A stretch of DNA of 64,000 nt from Spirochaetota bacterium (GTDB lineage Bacteria > Spirochaetota > Brachyspiria > Brachyspirales > JACRPF01). The stretch spans positions 227,414 to 291,413 of the forward strand of contig JACRPF010000018.1 of the NCBI GenBank assembly GCA_016214035.1. The letters run 5' to 3'. Under the pieces are notes generated by a model. It did no database searches. It saw only the letters and a program-made list of their open reading frames with translations, and was not told where the DNA came from. Shown here one piece after another: positions 56,717 through 63,653 of the stretch (position 1 is the first letter of the stretch; every line of letters starts with the position of its first letter). A program made the position numbers and the translations under genes.

Positions 56717-57535
56717 TCACCTGCCGCGCCGCAATGCCGCCGGGCTCACGCCGAGCACCTGCTTGAACAGACGCCCGAACGAATGAACGCTCTCATAGCC
56801 GTACCGTTCGGCAACCGCGGCTATGGTGCTGTCTGAAACGGTAAGCTCGCGGGCTATCGCCTTCATGCGCTCCTCAAGAATATACCGCCGCGGCGACATG
56901 CGGAACGTCACGGTAAAAAGCCTTGAGCAGTAATCCCTCGAAAGACCGAGGACTTCGGCGATATCGTTGATCGACAGACGGTCCTGAATACGCCGGGTGA
57001 TAAGGTCAGCTATCTTCATACGCTGCGGTTCGGTGAACTCCGACGTCCATTTCGGCCGCTCATGGATAAGCCGTTCCATGGCGCTCAGAAGCAGAATGAC
57101 ATATGCCTTGAGGCGCATACGCGATTCATCATCATCCTTCACCCAGCGGTCGCGTGCCGCATGCGCGAGCAGCGAGAACGGTTCACCGCCGTGCGCATAC
57201 CAGGCGAACGGGAGTTCAAGCTCCACGGGACGCCCGTTCTTCACCAGCGCAAAATCGAGCGCGCTCACCCGCGTACCCTTACGGAGCGTAATATCGTGCC
57301 GATATGCCGCCGACAGCCAGAGAAAACCGCCGGTGACCACCGTGCAGCCCCGCGTCCCGCTCCGTGCCGCAATAGACCCGCCGTGAACGGCATATAAACG
57401 ATGCTGCGGCATTGACGTATCATACGATATGATATCCTTACTCACCGTATAATATCCGTTTGCGCCGATGGTCGGTATGGGTATGATGGCATTCTCATGG
57501 ACGCCGGCACAGATACGCTTTAATGAATACGTCAT
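56717..57535 (-). CDS. AraC-family transcriptional regulator
   Basis: 272 residues from the ATG at 57535, which overlaps the stop of the preceding gene (ATGA). An N-terminal sensor domain of about 165 residues (HRLYAVHGGSIAARSGTRGC) precedes the AraC domain: LSINDIAEVLGLSRDYCSRL and TIAAVAERYGYESVHSFGRL form the two helix-turn-helices, ending LGVSPAALRRGR. It is translationally coupled to two membrane-protein genes and lies directly upstream of the GH2-like operon, its probable target. Confidence 0.9.
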   Translation of the reverse strand: MTYSLKRICAGVHENAIIPIPTIGANGYYTVSKDIISYDTSMPQHRLYAVHGGSIAARSGTRGCTVVTGGFLWLSAAYRHDITLRKGTRVSALDFALVKNGRPVELELPFAWYAHGGEPFSLLAHAARDRWVKDDDESRMRLKAYVILLLSAMERLIHERPKWTSEFTEPQRMKIADLITRRIQDRLSINDIAEVLGLSRDYCSRLFTVTFRMSPRRYILEERMKAIARELTVSDSTIAAVAERYGYESVHSFGRLFKQVLGVSPAALRRGR

Positions 57536-58023
57536 GCGGCGTTTATCCTTCTGCTGCGCCTGACCAGCATCACGATACATATTATACCCGACGCTGCCGC
57601 CAAAACCGCTATAACAAAAAACAGATACATTTTGAACCGGAAACCGTCGATGACACCGCGAACCTCGTTCATCTCTCCATCATAACTCTGAATGAACGCA
57701 CCGCGAAGTGCCATCGCTTCCGCACAATGTTCCCGCGTATACGGCCGCGGTATTTTTCTCATCCCGCTCACGATATCACGCGACGTCTCCGTATCGGCAA
57801 GTTCCGCCAGAACAGCGATATCATCATGCATCGTCTTCTCAGTAAACCGCAGTTTTGCGGCGGCATCAAGCTTCTCCTCAAGCCGCCCGCGATACGACGT
57901 AAGCCCCGCCATCGAGAAATACTGCACGGCAGCGGCGATCAGCGCGCATATGAAAACGATACCGGCTAACGCGGTAATGAGTTCCACTACCGGTGTATTC
58001 TTTCCCATAACCATGCCCCGCAT
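57532..58023 (-). CDS. membrane protein, two helices with a periplasmic loop
   Basis: 163 residues from the ATG at 58023, which overlaps the upstream stop (TGATG). Two membrane helices (about 13-36, ELITALAGIVFICALIAAAV, and about 131-155, MYLFFVIAVLAAASGIICIV) flank a helical ~95-residue loop. The pattern is that of a four-helix-bundle sensor domain without an attached kinase. No family is recognised. Coupling to an AraC gene suggests it might deliver a signal to the regulator; this is speculative. Confidence 0.6.
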   Translation of the reverse strand: MRGMVMGKNTPVVELITALAGIVFICALIAAAVQYFSMAGLTSYRGRLEEKLDAAAKLRFTEKTMHDDIAVLAELADTETSRDIVSGMRKIPRPYTREHCAEAMALRGAFIQSYDGEMNEVRGVIDGFRFKMYLFFVIAVLAAASGIICIVMLVRRSRRINAA

Positions 58024-58688
58024 CACGATTTGATGCCGGACGTAAGCTTGAATTTCCGGGCGATGGTATCATCGAACAGACTGAAGATGACGACTCCGGT
58101 GAAATACAGAAACCCCGCCGCCACCACACGATACGGCTCGCTGATCCATATCCCCGAACCCGGAAGCCTTTGATGACTGATGACAGCATCGGTGATGCCG
58201 AGCGCGGGCACCGGAATAAACAGCGTGAGAAAAACAGCCGCCATATAGCAGAGCATGCCGCCTATCCATGACACAGCGATACGCCCTTTATCCACAGACG
58301 CAAGCGGCCTGCCGAAAAATACACTCAACAGCCTGCTCGCGATGAGCACCCAGAACGCAATGAGCGGCCACCAGACGCGGAACACGAGCGAAAAACCGCC
58401 CACGAATATCGAATAGAACAGCCCGAGCCCGAGTATAAAGAGCACTTTCTTCAGCCGTGAATTGTTCGATACAAACACACTGCCGAGGAACCCGGCCGCA
58501 TGCACGTTGATGAACTCCATGAGCATTATCAATAAAAGATATCCCACCATCTTATCGCCGAAATGATACGGGTCTATCCAGGTGACGATATACATAACCG
58601 CCATTCCCGCATACGGCAGTACCGCCATGATGCGCCCGATGATTATGAATGGCAGCGGCCGCGGGTCTGATGTTCGGCTTCTTGTCAT
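58023..58688 (-). CDS. polytopic membrane protein of unknown function
   Basis: 221 residues with about six hydrophobic segments (for example FIIIGRIMAVLPYAGMAVMY, LLLIMLMEFINVHAAGFLGS, KVLFILGLGLFYSIFVGGFS, IAVSWIGGMLCYMAAVFLTL). Conserved-looking polar residues lie in EFINVHAAGF. No family is recognised. It is the first gene of a three-gene, overlapping cluster ending with the AraC regulator at 56717-57535. Confidence 0.6.
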   Translation of the reverse strand: MTRSRTSDPRPLPFIIIGRIMAVLPYAGMAVMYIVTWIDPYHFGDKMVGYLLLIMLMEFINVHAAGFLGSVFVSNNSRLKKVLFILGLGLFYSIFVGGFSLVFRVWWPLIAFWVLIASRLLSVFFGRPLASVDKGRIAVSWIGGMLCYMAAVFLTLFIPVPALGITDAVISHQRLPGSGIWISEPYRVVAAGFLYFTGVVIFSLFDDTIARKFKLTSGIKS

Positions 58689-58841
58689 AGTTTCCTGCTC
58701 ATGTCCGGCAATGCTTTACAATCCCTGCCGGCTTCATCCACTATACCATTTCACTCATATTCAGTCCAGACCCCTGTCCGCCGAATGGCAACCATAACAG
58801 TAACGCATAACCCGAGCCATAAAGTACACTCCCCGTATCAG

Positions 58842-59135
58842 CCGGGACATATCCTGCTCAAGCCGGTACACATCCCGCAGCGCCCGGTACACATCCCGCA
58901 GCGCCCGGCACATGTCCTCCTCAAGCCGGTACACATCCCTATAGCACAAGGACATGTACCGTGTTTACAGGGACTATTCCCGCCCAATGCGGGGCATGTC
59001 CCTCACCAGCCGGCACATGCTCCCCCGCACCGGGGAATCATCCCCTGCCGTTCAGAACATGTCCCGAACGGTCGGGGACTTGTCCCGGATGGTTCGGGAC
59101 ACTTTCCGACATGCCGGGGAAGTCATCCCGAAATA
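58842..59135. repeat. array of fourteen degenerate 21-bp tandem repeats
   Basis: Fourteen consecutive units keep exact 21-bp register from 58842 to 59135. The two units at 58863-58904 are identical and the others diverge. The consensus is roughly CCGGKACATGTCCCGCNNNNN, and its centre GGGACATGTCCC is palindromic. Because 21 is a multiple of three, most frames are open and read as heptapeptide repeats on both strands. I treat it as non-coding because no frame has a ribosome site or independent support. Confidence 0.85.
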
Positions 59136-59259
59136 TCCCCCTGACTATTATCACGTTTGGACTATTATATTCTCTGTATCCGTTCCCCCATATTAAATGT
59201 CGCTTTCGCGTGGTCGCCGAGTACGGCTCCGCAACGGCATCCGGCACCGCTCGCTGCGC

Positions 59260-59298
59260 GGCATCCGTGCCGCCGCTCGCCTCGGGGCATCCATGCCC
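59260..59298. repeat. GCATCC palindromes (REP-like) downstream of intI
   Basis: GGCATCCGTGCC (59260-59271) and GGGCATCCATGCCC (59285-59298) are small palindromes with the same GCATCC core, followed by CTTGCGCT. A related hairpin lies at 10868-10886. The rest of the 59136-59393 interval shows nothing else recognisable. Confidence 0.4.
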
Positions 59299-59393
59299 TA
59301 CGGCTTGCGCTCGGCGTTAGCGCGGGAGCCATTCTTTACACCGCACATCCGTGTGCGTGTCTTCTCTGATATACTGTCTTCGAAACCTTTTAT

Positions 59394-60647
59394 TTACGAT
59401 AGGTCCCGCGCTATGTCCAAAGGACTTACCACCACCCGTTCCGTCACCGGATTCACATGCGTATATATCATCGTCGTGTTGAGGCTGGCATGACCCAGTA
59501 AATCCTGTATCACCCGTATGCTGTACCCCGACTGCAATAGATGCGTCGCAAAGCTGTGCCTGAACGTATGTACCCCGGCGTGTTTCGTTATCCCCGCCGC
59601 CGTTATCGCCTGACGCACCTCACGCTGCAATGATGCCGCATGGACGTGATACCGTATCACCCTGTTTCGTACCCGGTCAACCGTTAAATCATTCGCCGGA
59701 AACACGAACTGCCACTCGAACGATGACGCCGCCGATGGATACTTCCGTTCAAGCGCATTCGGTATCACTGTCCTCCCGTACCCCCGCGCTGTATCATTCT
59801 CAAACAGCACCTTCACCCGGGCTATCTGCTCCGCCAGCTCGCCCTTCAGCGTCTGCGGCAGCATCGTCACCCTGTCCTTGTCCCCCTTCCCCGAATGAAC
59901 GATAATCTTACTGTTCTCAATATCGATATCCTTCACCCTGAGCGACATACACTCGCCCAGCCGTAACCCTGACCCGTATATCACCTGCGTCATAAGTTTA
60001 TATACGCCGTGCATTTCCCTAAGCACCCGCGACACCTCATCCTTCGAAAAAACTACCGGGACCCTCCTTCCGCGTTTCGCCCGGGGCGTATCCTCCAATC
60101 CCGCAAACTCCTTCTTCAGCCCGTACTTAAACATAAACAACAGCGCATTAAACGCCTGATTCTGCGTGGACGATGATACCTTCCGATCCACAGCCAAATA
60201 CGCCAAATACCGTTTCGCATCCTCAGCCGTGACCAGAACCGGTGCCCTTCCCGCCAGCCACTTGATAAACTGCTGTGCATGCAGCACATACGATTTCCTC
60301 GTCTTCTCCGAGTAATGCTTCATACTTATCATCTCATTCACTTTATCGATAATCACATCCCATGATGCCGGCGGCGCCTGCACTCCCGTCTTTGTCGGCA
60401 GAAAAATATTCCAATACAGATTAATCGCCTCCACCGCCTGATTTATCTGCCATTCCTGAATTGTCTCCTGTTCATGCAATCTATCAACCATCTTCTGCAA
60501 TATCTTCTCATATTCCGATGCATTCCTGCCCTTCATATTCCACAGAAACACATCAACCCAACGCAAATAATGCGGTATACGTTTCCTTAAAATCCCGCTT
60601 TTCTTTTCAAGGTAATCCTTGAATTCATCCAAATACTCTTTCTGCAT
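59394..60647 (-). CDS. intI: integron integrase IntI, with N-terminal extension
   Basis: 417 residues from the ATG at 60647, which has TTTGGAGG upstream; the frame is open to 60737. Tyrosine-recombinase residues are Arg229 (GSGLRLGE), Lys254 (HSGKGDK), His360 and Arg363 (HTFRH), His386 (LLGHASLN) and Tyr395 (TMIYTHV). The integron-specific insertion between the active-site boxes is present at about 298-318 (ALERKYPSAASSFEWQFVFP). Known IntI are about 320-340 residues; here an additional ~90-residue N-terminal helical domain (up to WQINQAVEAINLYW) precedes the usual SAM-like domain. It recombines attC hairpins into attI. Confidence 0.96.
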   Translation of the reverse strand: MQKEYLDEFKDYLEKKSGILRKRIPHYLRWVDVFLWNMKGRNASEYEKILQKMVDRLHEQETIQEWQINQAVEAINLYWNIFLPTKTGVQAPPASWDVIIDKVNEMISMKHYSEKTRKSYVLHAQQFIKWLAGRAPVLVTAEDAKRYLAYLAVDRKVSSSTQNQAFNALLFMFKYGLKKEFAGLEDTPRAKRGRRVPVVFSKDEVSRVLREMHGVYKLMTQVIYGSGLRLGECMSLRVKDIDIENSKIIVHSGKGDKDRVTMLPQTLKGELAEQIARVKVLFENDTARGYGRTVIPNALERKYPSAASSFEWQFVFPANDLTVDRVRNRVIRYHVHAASLQREVRQAITAAGITKHAGVHTFRHSFATHLLQSGYSIRVIQDLLGHASLNTTMIYTHVNPVTERVVVSPLDIARDLS

Positions 60648-60681
60648 ACTCCAACCTCCAAAGCTTAAATATTCCCTCCAC

Positions 60682-60710
60682 CTTATATAAACAACATTAT
60701 CCCACCTCAA
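60682..60710 (-). promoter_or_regulatory. candidate intI promoter
   Basis: On the minus strand, TTGAGG (60710-60705), a 17-bp spacer and TATAAG (60687-60682), about 35 bp upstream of the intI start. No LexA-like box was recognised around it. Confidence 0.55.
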
Positions 60711-60816
60711 TCTGCCTGAAAACCCCAAAAATATCATTCACTTCCAATGGCCCCATTCAACCCCATCGCCCTCTATACAACATTTTTCTCATATTGTCCA
60801 TTTTTTACACGCGATA

Positions 60817-60845
60817 TTGACATTTTATTCAAATTCCTCTACATT
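60817..60845 (+). promoter_or_regulatory. candidate cassette promoter Pc
   Basis: A perfect TTGACA (60817-60822), a 17-bp spacer and TACATT (60840-60845) point into the array, ending 55 bp before the attI crossover. This is where Pc is expected in integrons. Confidence 0.65.
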
Positions 60846-60881
60846 CCTTCCATGCGGTTATTTATCAGATTAAATCCCCAC

Positions 60882-60947
60882 TGCTTTCACCCAGTAATTG
60901 TTAGGAGCCGTCAAGAAGAAGCACAAAGCTTATTCTGAGTGAAAGCA
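60882..60947 (+). mobile_element. attI: attI recombination site
   Basis: The core GTTAGGA is at 60900-60906, with crossover expected between G60900 and T60901. It is confirmed because TTAGGA also begins the first cassette and pairs with that cassette's R'' (TTCCTAAC). A 9-bp inverted repeat (TGCTTTCAC 60882-60890 / GTGAAAGCA 60939-60947) brackets the core; its right arm lies within cassette 1. The exact outer limits of attI are not defined. Confidence 0.7.
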
Positions 60948-61263
60948 ATGGAATATATAGTGAAGCCACAACAGAAAACAATAGATTCTGGAAATCGGGC
61001 GGCGATTAAGGAATTTATAGATGAAATAATGGCGGTAATGCGCAGCTCGTTGATCATAAATAAGTGATTGCAATAACAGAAAGGAAAGAATAGAATAATA
61101 AAAGAAAAAAATGGAATTGAAGAAATGGAAGAATTAATCGCCGCCCGAACATAAGACTATGAAATGAAAGGCAATGAAAAATATAAAATGAAGAACATAA
61201 TTAAACGGTTCCTAACAAGCGGCTGGAGCCGTCACGCGAGTACGCGCGCGGCTCAGCCTACTG
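60901..61263 (+). mobile_element. integron cassette 1 (no confident gene)
   Basis: 363 bp. Its 5' end GTTAGGA matches the reverse complement of its R'' arm. It contains a perfect 15-bp inverted repeat, TCGGGCGGCGATTAA (60995-61009) and TTAATCGCCGCCCGA (61134-61148). It is otherwise unlike cassettes 2-4 in its left half. A 39-codon frame is annotated separately at low confidence. Confidence 0.85.
60948..61067 (+). CDS. short open frame in cassette 1 (39 codons, doubtful)
   Basis: The ATG at 60948 opens a frame to TGA at 61065-61067 encoding 39 residues (MEYIVKPQQKTIDSGNRAAI...), mildly helical with basic and acidic residues. It begins 48 bp after the attI crossover and about 100 bp from the candidate Pc, so it would be transcribed. 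There is no Shine-Dalgarno, and half of it overlaps one arm of the inverted repeat. It is the only such frame in the non-coding cassettes and may be chance. Confidence 0.25.
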   Translation: MEYIVKPQQKTIDSGNRAAIKEFIDEIMAVMRSSLIINK

Positions 61264-61269
61264 TTAAAC
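61209..61269 (+). repeat. attC: attC site 1
   Basis: R'' TTCCTAAC (61209-61216), L'' GGCTGGAGCCG, terminal CACGCG-AGTA-CGCGCG, L' CGGCTCAGCC and R' GTTAAAC (61263-61269). L'' and L' pair perfectly except for one extra G in L'', the extrahelical base expected for bottom-strand recognition by IntI. Confidence 0.93.
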
Positions 61270-61639
61270 TCGCTAAAGCCACATTTTTGAATATCAAGTG
61301 AATGTGCTAACAATAAAATGAAAATGAATAATAACAGCTTAGTTTATAAAAGAATCGCCGCCGCTTTTGAAGAAATAAAAGAATATAAATATATAAAAGA
61401 CAAAGAAATTATTGAATACAGAAAATATAAGATAATGTAAATATATAAGAAAATGGAATAATGAAAATAAAAGCAAATAAATGATTGAATATAAGAAATA
61501 AAAGATATAGAATAGAATTAGGAAAAGAAATAAATGGAAATAAAGAATATAAAAGAATCAAAAGCGGCGGCGAGGAAAAAAGCGAGTTTAACAAGCGGCT
61601 GGAGCCGTCACGCGAGTACGCGCGCGGCTCAGCCTACTG
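61264..61639 (+). mobile_element. integron cassette 2, non-coding family member
   Basis: 376 bp. Its ends are an exact 11-bp inverted repeat (GTTAAACTCGC / GCGAGTTTAAC). Inside, TCGCCGCCGCTTTTGA (61355-61370) pairs perfectly with TCAAAAGCGGCGGCGA (61558-61573) around a ~190-bp A/G-rich core. Cassettes 3, 4 and 7 are close relatives over most of their length. No frame has a credible start and ribosome site. Confidence 0.9.
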
Positions 61640-61645
61640 TTAAAT
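61586..61645 (+). repeat. attC: attC site 2
   Basis: R'' GTTTAAC (61586-61592), same L''/L' and CGCG-type terminal stem as site 1, R' GTTAAAT (61639-61645). Confidence 0.93.
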
Positions 61646-62011
61646 GCGCTAAAACCCCATTTTTGAGTGCCAAGTGAATGTGCTAACAATAAAAGAAAAT
61701 GAATAGTAAAAAGTATATTTATAAAAGAATCGCCGCCGCTTTTGAAGAAATAGAAGAATATAAATGTATAAAAGACAAAGAAATTATTGAATATAAGAAA
61801 TAAAAGTTATAGAATAGAATTAAGAAAATAAGGGAATATGGAATAAAATCAAATAAATGATAGAATACAAGAAATAAAGGCAATAGAATAGATCAAAGAA
61901 AAAGAGAATATATGGAAAGAATAAAAGAAAAAAAAGCGGCGGCGAAGAACAAAGCGCATTTAACAAGCGGCTGGAGCCGTCACGCGAGTACGCGCGCGGC
62001 TCAGCCTACTG
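61640..62011 (+). mobile_element. integron cassette 3, non-coding family member
   Basis: 372 bp. Ends GTTAAATGCGC / GCGCATTTAAC are an exact inverted repeat that differs from cassettes 2 and 4 at two paired positions, so the two ends have changed together. It carries the same internal GCCGCCGC/GCGGCGGC inverted repeat (near 61731 and 61935) and A/G-rich core as cassette 2. Confidence 0.9.
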
Positions 62012-62017
62012 TTAAAC
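61958..62017 (+). repeat. attC: attC site 3
   Basis: R'' ATTTAAC (61958-61964), conserved stem, R' GTTAAAC (62011-62017). Confidence 0.93.
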
Positions 62018-62383
62018 TCGCTAAAAGCCACATTTATGAATATCAAGTGAATGTGCTAACAATAAAATGAAAATGAATAATAGAAGCTTAGTTTATAGAA
62101 GAATCGCCGCCGCTTTTGGAGAAATAGAAGAATATAAATACAAAAAGACAAAGAAATTATTGAATATAAGAAATAAAAGACATATAATAGAATTAGGAAA
62201 ATAAAGATGTAGAATAAAATCAATGAAATGACAGAGAATAAAAAGACAGAAGTAAAATAATAGAATTCAGAAAAGAAAAAATGAAAATAAGAATAAATGA
62301 AGAAAAAGCGGCGGCGAAGAATAAAGCGAGTTTAACAAGCGCCTGGAGCCGTCACGCGAGTACGCGCGCGGCTCAGGCTACTG
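62012..62383 (+). mobile_element. integron cassette 4, non-coding family member
   Basis: 372 bp with ends GTTAAACTCGC / GCGAGTTTAAC and the family's internal GC-rich inverted repeat (near 62104 and 62306). Its core has drifted more than those of cassettes 2 and 3. No credible gene. Confidence 0.9.
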
Positions 62384-62389
62384 TTCGGC
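62330..62389 (+). repeat. attC: attC site 4 (compensatory stem variant)
   Basis: R'' GTTTAAC (62330-62336) and R' GTTCGGC (62383-62389). L'' reads GCCTGGAGCCG and L' CGGCTCAGGC: a G-to-C change in one arm is matched by C-to-G in the other, keeping the stem. Confidence 0.93.
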
Positions 62390-62932
62390 GGATTAAATAT
62401 GAAATCAATTCATAACGATATAATATATAATGTTATTTTAATAATCATTACAACAATTATATTCACAGCAATAACAATATTTGGAGCAATGTTTATTTCA
62501 TTCCTTATAAAAACAACGCCCATGAACAAAACAATATTTGGTATTATTCAGGTAACAATATTGGTTTCATTATATAGCATAGCATTGTATAGAATATATA
62601 AAGGCATTTTTAATAAAAAGGATGAAATATACATAGATGATGAATGCATTATTAAAACTGAAGGTTTAGGAATATTATCAGGAAAAAAAGAACTGTATAA
62701 GAATAAAATAAGAAAAATATTTTGGTGCGATATTGATAAGGATCGCTCATATATTTCAAATAATAAAATCATATTAGCAGCGAAATCAGAAGCTTCCGTA
62801 TTTTATAAAATATCATTCTGGTTGAATAATATTGAAAATGAAGAAATTAAAAATATAATTATAAAAAGAATAAAATCCGCCGAACAAGCGGCTGGAGCCG
62901 TCAAATGAGTACATTTGCGGCTCAGCCTACTG
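62384..62932 (+). mobile_element. integron cassette 5, coding
   Basis: 549 bp with exact 11-bp end match (GTTCGGCGGAT / ATCCGCCGAAC). It holds one gene in array orientation, filling the cassette from 15 bp inside the left end to the attC loop. Confidence 0.92.
62399..62908 (+). CDS. cassette-encoded membrane protein
   Basis: 169 residues. Two membrane helices (about 11-36, VILIIITTIIFTAITIFGAM, and about 48-66, IIQVTILVSLYSIALYRIYK) precede a C-terminal domain of about 90 residues with alternating strands (DDECIIKTEGLGILSGKKEL, NKIRKIFWCDIDKDRSYISN) that resembles bacterial PH-like folds. The last residues QAAGAVK and the TGA stop lie inside attC. Codons are strongly A/T-rich, unlike the host region. 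There is no Shine-Dalgarno; the start is 15 bp from the cassette edge. No family is assigned. Confidence 0.8.
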   Translation: MKSIHNDIIYNVILIIITTIIFTAITIFGAMFISFLIKTTPMNKTIFGIIQVTILVSLYSIALYRIYKGIFNKKDEIYIDDECIIKTEGLGILSGKKELYKNKIRKIFWCDIDKDRSYISNNKIILAAKSEASVFYKISFWLNNIENEEIKNIIIKRIKSAEQAAGAVK

Positions 62933-62938
62933 TTGGGG
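62879..62938 (+). repeat. attC: attC site 5 (AT-type terminal stem, contains stop codon)
   Basis: R'' GCCGAAC (62879-62885) and R' GTTGGGG (62932-62938). The terminal hairpin is CAAATG-AGTA-CATTTG, perfectly paired but different from the CGCG type. TGA at 62906-62908 ends the cassette gene. Confidence 0.93.
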
Positions 62939-63647
62939 CGATAAAAAGAGAAACAACATGAAATTCATTATAATTTTTATTTACAGCATGACGCTAATCT
63001 CATGTATATCAATACAGCCGTCTATTGAAAGTAAATATATGCAAATTTATGAAGCCTTTGCGAATAAAACAAATAAAGATTATCATACACAGCAAGCATA
63101 TTTCTGCTCAAATATTTCAGATATGACTGGCGAAATTAAAAATGTATTTATTGAAATGAGCAACATTTATTACAACAATAATAATGTAATAAGTAATTAT
63201 CAATATATAACAGTATATTCAAATAAATATGGAATATTACAGGTAAATAACGAGAGATTTAGAAGTTTCTTTGGCGCCGAAGATGACTCATATATAATAG
63301 GATCTTCTAAGTTATTATCTAGAAAGAATAAAACAGAAATATATTTTACGGCTGTAATATATACTCCAATCGCTATAAATAGTAATTTTAATAGTAATGA
63401 CGGACTTATGATGAATTATTATTGTGAAGACGCAGTTATGATTAAATATTTCAAGAATGATACAAATCTTGATATATTTTATTATTCACCAACTGCTGAT
63501 TTTAAATATATATATTCAAAATGTATTTACGACACTAACAGAATAAATTATATCCAATTTATAAATAGTAAGATAATAAAAAGAAATAAATCGCCCCAAC
63601 AAGCGGCTGGAGCCGTCAAGTGAGTACACTTGCGGCTCAGCCTACTG
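62933..63647 (+). mobile_element. integron cassette 6, coding
   Basis: 715 bp with exact 11-bp end match (GTTGGGGCGAT / ATCGCCCCAAC). It contains one gene in array orientation. Confidence 0.92.
62958..63623 (+). CDS. cassette-encoded lipoprotein
   Basis: 221 residues. MKFIIIFIYSMTLISCISIQ is a lipoprotein signal with an LISC lipobox (Cys16). The mature domain is rich in Tyr, Asn and Ile (NVISNYQYITVYSNKYGILQ, EIYFTAVIYTPIAINSNFNS) and looks like a beta-rich surface protein; no family is recognised. A weak AAGAGA precedes the ATG. The C-terminus QQAAGAVK and the stop are supplied by attC, as in cassette 5. Strong A/T bias suggests a source different from the host chromosome. Confidence 0.8.
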   Translation: MKFIIIFIYSMTLISCISIQPSIESKYMQIYEAFANKTNKDYHTQQAYFCSNISDMTGEIKNVFIEMSNIYYNNNNVISNYQYITVYSNKYGILQVNNERFRSFFGAEDDSYIIGSSKLLSRKNKTEIYFTAVIYTPIAINSNFNSNDGLMMNYYCEDAVMIKYFKNDTNLDIFYYSPTADFKYIYSKCIYDTNRINYIQFINSKIIKRNKSPQQAAGAVK

Positions 63648-63653
63648 TTAGAA
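63594..63653 (+). repeat. attC: attC site 6 (AT-type terminal stem, contains stop codon)
   Basis: R'' CCCCAAC (63594-63600) and R' GTTAGAA (63647-63653). The terminal hairpin CAAGTG-AGTA-CACTTG is paired; TGA at 63621-63623 ends the cassette gene. Confidence 0.93.

Noticed and set aside
58701..59144. 147-codon frame with heptapeptide repeats
   Set aside because: Openness is explained by the 21-bp period in a GC-rich repeat; other frames on both strands are open as well and none has a ribosome site.
10743..60860. CTTCCATGCGGTT shared between the nadK upstream repeat and the region just before attI
   Set aside because: A single 13-bp match with no structural or positional counterpart; probably chance.
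61409..61594. 61-codon hydrophobic frame on the minus strand of cassette 2
   Set aside because: It would need a TTG start inside attC, has no ribosome site, and its Leu/Phe/Ile content is simply what the complement of an A/G-rich core encodes.
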